From assembly GCA_022818135.1 (NCBI GenBank), contig JAFMSR010000008.1:29122899-29186898 (forward strand): a stretch of DNA of 64,000 bases, in the 5' to 3' direction. Source of the DNA: Saxidomus purpurata (lineage: Eukaryota; Mollusca; Bivalvia; Venerida; Veneridae). Numbering within the stretch: position 1 is the first letter of the stretch; each line of letters opens with the position of its first letter. The notes under the pieces were generated by a model that was given only the letters and a program-made list of their open reading frames with translations, was not told the DNA's origin and ran no database searches. The position numbers were made by a program, and so were the translations under genes. Below, in pieces: positions 56,532-64,000 of the stretch.

Positions 56532-59500
56532 TTAGCTGTTGTATTCACCTGACCAGTACCACACTAAGGACACGGCAATACAAATGAGTCCCAGGATAAC
56601 GCTGGCAATGACTTGGTTCTTTGCAGAACGTGACATCCTATTGGCACCCTCAAGGTCACCAGCACGCATAAGGTTGTGCGCCTGAAAATGAAATGGAAAA
56701 TATTGCAAGTATGAATGCATCTAACATGCATCATTTCAAGCTTGAAAGATATTAAAATCGTTAATGTTATTATATGATTGATACGAGTATTAAAATAAAA
56801 GAAATATCGTTTGTGCATGTAGGTATGCTAACACCGTACTTTTGTAGTAAAGCATTTATATACTTTGTTAGGGTAGTGTGTCTTTGTTGTATGATAATTA
56901 CCGATGTAACTTGTTTGAGCAACTTCTAGCCAAACTGTGAAAAAGTTGCTTTCAACTGTATATTCAGAAGAGAAAAAACTACAGTTTATAATTTTGCACT
57001 TTTAAAGCTAACTGCATTCACTAAATTTACAAACCTCAATTGCATAGTAGATAGCACATAAACCTGTCGGCCAGAAGCAACAAAGACAGGCGAGTATGGC
57101 CGATACCGTGTAGTCCGGAGCTCGGGGCTGAATAACCACGCCTATATCCTGCTGTGGCTGATTGACTACCTGTAGAAAAATACAAATAATTATACGACTT
57201 AAGTTATTAAAGAAGGATGAACATTTCAGGTACTGGTTAATGCTAATCTACAGATATGAAGGTCTGAGATCTTTTTCCGAGCGTCAAACATTTAAAACAT
57301 ATACTGAAATGCATATTATAAATGAAAGAATACACCCGCATTTTTGCAGAGTTAAGGATGCATTTTACTTTCATAAGAAAATTACGTTTACAATGTAAGT
57401 CCTTGTAGGTTCAGCAGTATGTATATGTGAGTGCTTCCAATCTATTTACTGTAAGGTATAAACAAATAAATCACCAGAAACGAGGCACTCTTCAAACCTC
57501 TAAAACACAATACGTTTACTAATTTAAACATATCAATTCGTGCATTTATGGTGGCTCATTTCTGCCGTGTCGAGTTAGAACCAACGACAAACACGATACC
57601 ACAATAACAATAAACAACACCAACTCGACATTACAAAGGCGAAACAACGACAAAGAAAGGGCGGCAGTGCGACAGTAGTGAACGACAGCACGCTAATTAG
57701 TTATGCCGTGTTGTCGTGCTGTCGCCTACCCATTTTTTATTATTTCGTACTTTGTTTCGTAATGGTGGGTACTCCAACACGACACCATGGCAAAGTACGC
57801 GACATAACGACAGAAATATACTGAATGATTACAGCACTGCATGTGCATTTTGTGTAACTGGTGTGCTTATGTCACCCGGAAGGCAAAATAACGATGTTGA
57901 AGATTCTCGTGTTGGCAGGGGCGAAAGGTTGTGCTTTGTCGTCCCCCGCCAAATCAACACAAGGACAAGAAAAGGGTTAAACAACGAAAGGACGCTTGTG
58001 TGACAACACGGCATAACTATTCATCGTACTGTCGTCCCTTTAGTTTTATTATTCCGACCTTTATTGTCACGTGTGGTCGTTATTTCGTGTTGTCGTTGGC
58101 GCATTAAGAACACGACTAAAATGGATTTGTCGTTAAACGATTTCGTGTTGTCCTTTTGGCAATAAGAACGACAACGCGACATGCCAGAAATCAGCCACCA
58201 AAAATGTAGTTTGACCCGTTTTACAGTCATTTTTTAATACGGTACTGTAATATTGTAACTTAAAATAATACTGTTTTAAAACCGTATCATAACTCACAAA
58301 ATGCCATGCTGCTGTTTTCATCAACGGCACAACATTCCCAAGAAGAACTTTGCATCTTTTTACACGGAGCGGTGCCTGTTCAGTCTGTTCAGCAGGCGTT
58401 AACCAGTACATTTAACTTGACTAGATACTAACCACTGTGGTAGCTGTATGAGAATATGCATGCTGTCCGTAGCCTCCCCCTGCTTGTGGGGGACAGGCCG
58501 GTTGTCCGTAACCTGCTCCTGTCAGCGGCTGGTATGCCGGAGTTGATTCTACGCCAAATGTGGCATTCTTCCCAGTGTACTCATCCGGTTGATCATAACC
58601 TAAAGAAAAGTCAAAGAGAATCTATTCTCAATAATATGGACTTTCAAGTCTGCTTATAACATCATCATATTCTTGTCGTTATAATAGTTTTCAAATTAAC
58701 TGCAGTGTACAAATCTGCGAGACAAACCGAGTAATGATTTGTTTAAATATGGACACACTTATAAGTAGATGGTGACATTTTAAAGCAGAATGTCAGAGGA
58801 GAGATCACATTTGGTTTTAGTTTCATTGAAGGCCTCTTCCCGACTTTCGGTAGCATGATGCATTCTAGGACAATAACGGAATAATGGACATAACCGATGC
58901 CGTGGCGTCATTTTATAGTTAGCACGCGCAAAATGAAAAATAAACTATTAAAACTAATATTGCTACTTTTCTTGTAATTTTATCTACTGAAAATATAAAT
59001 TGCCAGTAAATGTGTGATTTCTATACTTAAACATGCTCATGACTATATTTAACGTTTATTCAATTTCAGGTAAAGACAATAGAGCAAAACTGTCACAAAA
59101 TACACCTGGCACGTGCCCGAAATGCACTGGACACCATGCAACTACAAATTTATCAGCCAAGTTATATCGTCGTCGATGGAAATTCTGTAACAACCAATTA
59201 CTGCTACGATATGGCTGATATTAAAAAATGTTCTCGATGTCCTATATTTAGTAAATATTTGACAACAGGTGTGTCAGGTAGAGAACAGTCACTGCTTATT
59301 AGTACAATATCAGCTATGTATATACATTTTAAGCAGGTGTTTGATGATCCGACATAAACTGTTCAAGTAAAATGGCGGACAATTTATGAGCTCCCTCCCC
59401 CATCCGCATTGATCGCACTATGCGTACCGTCCATAAATAAAATTTAAAAACACTTAAATAAAACATATAGAAGTACAGTTGTAAACTAGCGCTGAAATAA

Positions 59501-60894
59501 GGAAGTTTTAAGTGATTATGTAGTTTTTTTTCCGTCAGTTAGAAATCTTTCAGTGGTATTGTTATTTGATAACGCCACAAACCGAGTGACTCCTCCAAAA
59601 GATTGATATATAACTGGTAACGTCCCTTTGGTTAGTTACCAAATATCTGTGTAACTTAGCATCGAATTGTCCGATTTTATTCTTTGATTGTTTATAAGTC
59701 CCAGCGACCTAGGACTTCTCCCTAGGTGAACTTGCGAAGATTCCTGACAGGCGCAGGTTGAAAAGAGACGAATGCAGAGACAAGGGAGGCCGGGTACAAT
59801 ACCCTAGCTCTTTTACGAATAGACCCCCTTGGTTCTTTTACGTGTCCGGTTTATAGCACCGATACACGTGCGACTACCTCTGGGTTTCTAACCATGCAGT
59901 TCATCTCCAAATAGCACTAAACACTGAAATTGTAAGATTTACTCATTTAAAATAATCGCTTCAATATCAATTATTCAGGGAAAATTAACACGTACAGACT
60001 AGAAACTTAATGTACATTTAAATAATATTTGTTCGTCGCATCCATAACCGTAAATTCACGTGATCAAGTTTATTATCTCATTAAAAGTGTTTGATTGTTT
60101 GTTAAATATCTACGGTCGCGCGGTGTACACACGTTAGACGTTGTGATTTGGGAAGTGATGTCACAATGTTTATAACGTTACGTCGCAAGTAATTCAGGAA
60201 AGTCGTCTGGCAAAGAATGGATACCAGACTGAGTTTTCCAGCATGGGCAAGATCACCGGAAATGCCGATCCGATATGCACGAAAAAGGGAACACCAAGCG
60301 AGACTAACGGACGTATCATAAGGGCTCACCACGCAGACTAAAGGAACACCACGCGAAACTATCAGACATATGGACGAACGAATACCACGTCCAACTTGAT
60401 TGTAGTGTTTACAGAAAGTATTACCTATGTTTGTGGGAAGCTGCCCGGGTGTTGTGCACGACTCAGACACATCCATGAGGTAAGGTTTATACAGAAGTAA
60501 CAGGGACTGACCAAGTTATTCAACACATTTTGCAGAAAGGGATTTACACATTTTATGTAAATACTCGGGTCTAACCAATATGACGCGATTTTAGATACTT
60601 AATTGACAATTTCCACAATAGTGCGGCAGATCGTTAAAACTTCCTTGTTCAAACGTATCTCCTTGTAATCTGAGCCAATGATTTGCTATTCCAAATACTG
60701 ATACAATAGATTTTCTATTGTCTTACGATTTGACCTGAAAACAAGTCGCGGTTGTTTAGATTTATAAAATGAACAAACAATGTATATCTCATTTTATACC
60801 TGTCTTATTAAGTACCCATAATGAACCAATTATTAACAAAATGTGAATAAAAAAGTAAAATTAACTCACCCGCTCTTTCCTTGCTGTCTGCCAT
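56532..60894 (-). CDS. CD225/dispanin-family small membrane protein, copy 4 (4 exons)
   Basis: Exons on the minus strand: 60894-60870, 58599-58433, 57169-57035 and 56681-56532. The product is 158 aa. It shares MADSKERA with copies 1 and 2. The exon 2 donor is GTTAGT. The N-terminal tail has STPAYQPL where copies 1 and 2 have PPPAYQPP, so the PPxY motif is lost. The CD225 core is DYTVSAILACLCCFWPTGL, AGD at 116-118, then AKNQVIASVILGLICIA and the tail WYWSGEYNS. The frame and all splice sites are intact. About 40 bp upstream of the ATG, just beyond the TATA-like sequence, a 2.6-kb insertion separates the gene from its ancestral upstream DNA, so its expression may differ from the other copies. 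Confidence 0.88.
59070..59218 (+). other. CPKC exon-like frame, unit 4
   Basis: 149 nt, preceded by TTTATTCAATTTCAG. It is the most changed copy, with RCG altered to RYG at the end and NRRQW to YRRRW, but it is still open with the same TGA. Confidence 0.3.
60290..60380. repeat. GAGACTAA minisatellite (unit 4, contracted)
   Basis: Only two to three units remain (AGCGAGACTAACGGACGTAT and AGACTAAAGGAACACCACGC). Confidence 0.7.
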
Positions 60895-60934
60895 TTTCAA
60901 AACAACGTTTAAAATCTAAAAATATATACATTTA

Positions 60935-61397
60935 GGTATGAGACGCCTAAATCGGTGAAAACCGGAAGCAGGTTATTTTGTCTAGGGAACATGCGGACCT
61001 ACACTATGTGTTTGATTGCTGATTGGCTGAAACTAAGTGGATGCATACAAGAAAAATTAGTTTGAAATAATCGCTGCATGATAGATCACAAATGAAATAT
61101 GAAGAGAAAAATCTGGATATAAATTATAATCAAAATATTTGGTATTTGAAAATACTGACATATTTGGTCGGTGACCACTAAAACTGCCACAGAATTGGGG
61201 GTGGTGTCATTGAGCTCCAAATTACTGACATAAAGTATTGGATCACATGTATAAATTTTGTTATTTTTATGTGGGACTAGGATGATTCTACAAAATAAAG
61301 TTCATTTCAGCAGTCGGTGAGATTTTGGGTAGTCGCACCGGAAGAAACCCTTATAATGTAAGTCTATGGAAATGTATTTATGCGTCTCATACCTAAA
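60935..61397. mobile_element. 463-bp repeat with inverted ends, left copy in unit 4
   Basis: It starts AGGTATGAGACGCCTAAATC and ends ATGCGTCTCATACCT. At every place I compared, this copy agrees with the one at 63069-63529 and differs from 42425-42893 (for example CATGCGG against CATGCAG, CAGAATTGGGG against CAAAAATGGGG). Confidence 0.85.
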
Positions 61398-63068
61398 TAT
61401 AGCACAGAAAACGATGTTTCTGTGTGTCCCCGAGTTCATTTTAGACATTGTTTTGTATTCAAAATAGCTAATTTGGTAACAGATACATTGAATGGAGGTC
61501 TGGAAGGAAACAAATCAGCTTTTCTGATATTTTTTTATGAAATAAAGGTTCAAAATGTACCCCTAGGTCAGATATAGGGGATTACAACTGTATGACTTTG
61601 TTGTGCACACATAAATACGGAGTGTAGAGATGTCAGCGCAAATCTGAATTTATTACTGGAAGATTTTTTAGTCTAGAATGCAGGTATGGTTACAAAGTTT
61701 CAATATACGGGACCAGCAGTGGAGAAAATGCTGAAAAGAAATGTGCAAGGGCAGATAACATGTTGTCAATAGAAGTGTGAAATGTGGTATATAATTCACA
61801 AATGATAATTTACAAAGTATATTCCCGAGCTGTTTATGCTCGGATTTTAGTACGTACTGTGATTTTATTGATGAAATTGTGTTTTTAAGACCTGTAACTG
61901 AATCTCAAAATCACTAGACGGGTAAATATCACCTAAATGGCTACTGTTCTAGTAAATGATTTTCGTCACCTTATGATTCTAGAGCTGAAAACATATCAAA
62001 AAGTATACTGTTGTAATTAAAATGTGTAATATAGATCTAGTCGCCATGAAATTGCGTGAAAACAGTGCTAGCATTGTAATTTCACAAAAATCGACGTAAT
62101 TCTTATCACAAAATGCGACAACATGTCCCGAAACGCATACGGAAGGGCAATATAGATTTTGAATTACCTCCCTTTAATTACAAAAATGCCTTAAAACCCA
62201 ATTTTTGAGAAAATCTGCTCAGTTTTTGTAGCTAATTTGTTGTTTTTCATTACATTAAAAACGAATTTTGTTAAATATGCATCATTTCTTGTCGCATTTG
62301 CAATTTCGGTCTCAGAAGTACGAATGTTACTCTAAAACGGTGTACAAAAATACGTTTTTTTGGCCTCAGAGGGATGCATCGCGTCAGTTATGGTCTATTT
62401 CAATTGAAATTTCATGCATAGCCGTGACAATTCATATTTTAATGAAAAAGTGGCACTTAAGAAGCATTCGGTTCTTTACAATTCATCGTACATGTGTTAG
62501 AAATTCAAATGCTACGCAGATTACTCTTAATTTTGGGCACCCTGAACGTCCATCTAGATGTTTAATTTGGGTTTTTTACTGAACAAGCGTGTTTGGACGG
62601 TGTGCGTATGTACAGCCTTAACTCTATTGTACGTTTTGATGTAAATTTTGATACTATCCTGCTTTTTAGAACACTCTTTTGTGATAAATAAGGCAAAATT
62701 TCTTCAAAATTTCATTTTTTGGGAAGGGGTGGGGCAACATAACATGCCATTGCAAGAAGAGTATATGATGTATCAACCAAATAAACACATATATTTTTAA
62801 TAGACACTCTGCTCCCTGTCCACTCACATTTTCGACTCTGAAAAGAAAAGACTACAGATATGACAACTGATATTGAAGCAATTTGACAAATTATTTAAAA
62901 GCTCAGCAGCAGCACACGAAATCGTCTCGACCTGGTCATCAATATGGAGGTATATTCTGCATCGTGATGCTATGCAGATTAAATCAAAGCTATACTTTGG
63001 TTCAGCAATTATTATTTTATTATTTGAAAGAGTTCTAAGTGCGTACAAAAGCAATCGTTTCAGTCTTT
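61398..63068. other. 1.67-kb interior between the two direct repeats
   Basis: AT-rich. The longest frame (62268-62582, 104 codons) has no domain I recognise. There is no primer-binding site next to the left repeat and no polypurine tract next to the right one. This argues against a standard LTR element. No homology elsewhere in the window was seen. Confidence 0.5.
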
Positions 63069-63529
63069 AGGTATGAGACGCCTAAATCGGTGAAAACCGG
63101 AAGCAGGTTATTTTGTCTAGGGAACATGCGGACCTACACTATGTGTTTGATTGCTGATTGGCTGAAACTAAGTGGATGCATACAAGAAAAATTAGTTTGA
63201 AATAATCGCTGCATGATAGATCACAAATGAAATATGAAGAGAAAAATCTGGATATAAATTATAATCAAAATATTTGGTATTTGAAAATACTGACATATTT
63301 GGTCGGTGACCACTAAAACTGCCACAGAATTGGGGGTGGTGTCATTGAGCTCCAAATTACTGACATAAAGTATTGGATCACATGTATAAATTTTGTTATT
63401 TTTATGTGGGACTAGGATGATTCTACAAAATAAAGTTCATTTCAGCAGTCGGTGAGATTTTGGGTAGTCGCACCGGAAGAAACCCTTATAATGTAAGTCT
63501 ATGGAAATGTATTTATGCGTCTCATACCT
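63069..63529. mobile_element. 463-bp repeat with inverted ends, right copy in unit 4
   Basis: Direct orientation relative to 60935-61397 and apparently identical to it. Right flank TGTAATTATATTACCTGGCA rejoins unit sequence seen in unit 2 at about 43235. Confidence 0.85.
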
Positions 63530-63624
63530 GTAATTATATTACCTGGCACGCAATAATCATCGCCAATATCTTCCGGCACGTTCGGGTGTTTTCGTTGTTT
63601 CAATTGATTATCATAGTTCGCACT

Positions 63625-63690
63625 GCAGTCAGTGGCGTAGTGGTAAGATGCCTAACTTGAATTCAAGGTTCCATAAGTTCGAATCCTGCA
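63625..63690 (+). repeat. tRNA-related sequence upstream of copy 4
   Basis: GTCAGTGGCGTAGTGGTAAG and TAAGTTCGAATCCTGCAC, the best preserved of the three copies, with intact A- and B-box-like words but no acceptor stem. Confidence 0.5.
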
Positions 63691-64000
63691 CAGATAATTT
63701 TAATTTCTATAAGAGTATGGCTATTTTTATGTAATTTGTGACACTGAGTGAATGTTTTTCCGTCTGTCCCTGGGTTATCTTCGAAATCCTTCGATATATT
63801 AGCCGAGGCAATCTTAATTATCTTTAGAGCATAGCTGTCAAGTTGATGATTTGCTCGTCGACATTTTCAGTTCTATTTACAGATGTATGCAGGAAGACGG
63901 AGAAAGAATGCTCAAATAGGCATTAAAAATCTTGAAACCCCGTGCTGGACAAAGACAATAGTGAATGCATTTAATGCAACGAAACGATTAAAAATCGTAA

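Larger units (their letters stand above)
54893..64000. repeat. Segmental duplication unit 4 (open at the window end)
   Basis: It begins with the same TTAACCAAAAACAATTCTTAGG block. It holds intact CD225 copy 4, a CPKC frame, the shortest GAGACTAA array and the paired 463-bp repeats upstream of exon 1. It still matches unit 2 (43710-43860) at the last base, so the array may continue. Confidence 0.85.

Noticed and set aside
62268..62582. 104-codon plus frame between the paired 463-bp repeats as a retroelement protein
   Set aside because: No gag, protease or polymerase motif; composition matches translated AT-rich DNA.

Overview
The window looks like nuclear DNA of a bivalve mollusc, probably a heterodont clam; that is an inference. 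It is AT-rich, its genes have small exons with GT-AG introns, and it is packed with interspersed repeats of types I associate with bivalve genomes: long tracts ending in GGCCATCATGGCCCTCTTGTT, a family with TATGCCCCC termini, tRNA-derived SINEs and small foldback elements. I see no rRNA genes, no convincing functional tRNA gene and no prokaryotic features.

Left part (1-20.9 kb). This is mostly repeat-derived or unassigned sequence. The one well supported gene is a complete three-exon minus-strand Ly6/uPAR-type gene (14305-15676, 130 aa) with a signal peptide, a three-finger cysteine pattern and a hydrophobic tail suggesting a GPI anchor. Three acceptor-preceded open stretches at 4.9, 5.7 and 6.8 kb could belong to an unresolved plus-strand gene.

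Right part (20.9-64 kb). This is a tandem array of four copies of an 8-11 kb segment. Each carries one minus-strand gene of the CD225/dispanin family, which includes the IFITM and PRRT1/SynDIG proteins. Copies 1, 2 and 4 are intact: four exons, shared phases, a tiny first exon coding for eight residues plus one base, and products of 174, 155 and 158 aa. Copy 3 is a pseudogene with no first exon, a 1-nt deletion in exon 2 and a nonsense codon in exon 4. Within the first intron of every intact gene, and at the matching place in unit 3, lies a 149-nt plus-strand exon-like frame with a CPKC motif.

Mobile DNA separates the copies. A decayed Ty3/mag-like LTR retroelement sits between units 1 and 2 and contains nested repeats. 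A mariner transposon with its TA target duplication lies only in unit 3. A 1.3 kb TATGCCCCC element lies only in unit 2. A 463-bp repeat with inverted ends occurs once in intron 1 of copy 2. It occurs twice, apparently identical and in direct orientation, around 1.67 kb inserted about 40 bp upstream of the copy 4 start codon. Tandem copies lacking each insertion act as natural empty sites.

No operon-like cooperation is expected. The array is best read as a recently expanded family of small membrane proteins, possibly innate-immune or membrane-trafficking, undergoing birth-and-death evolution.
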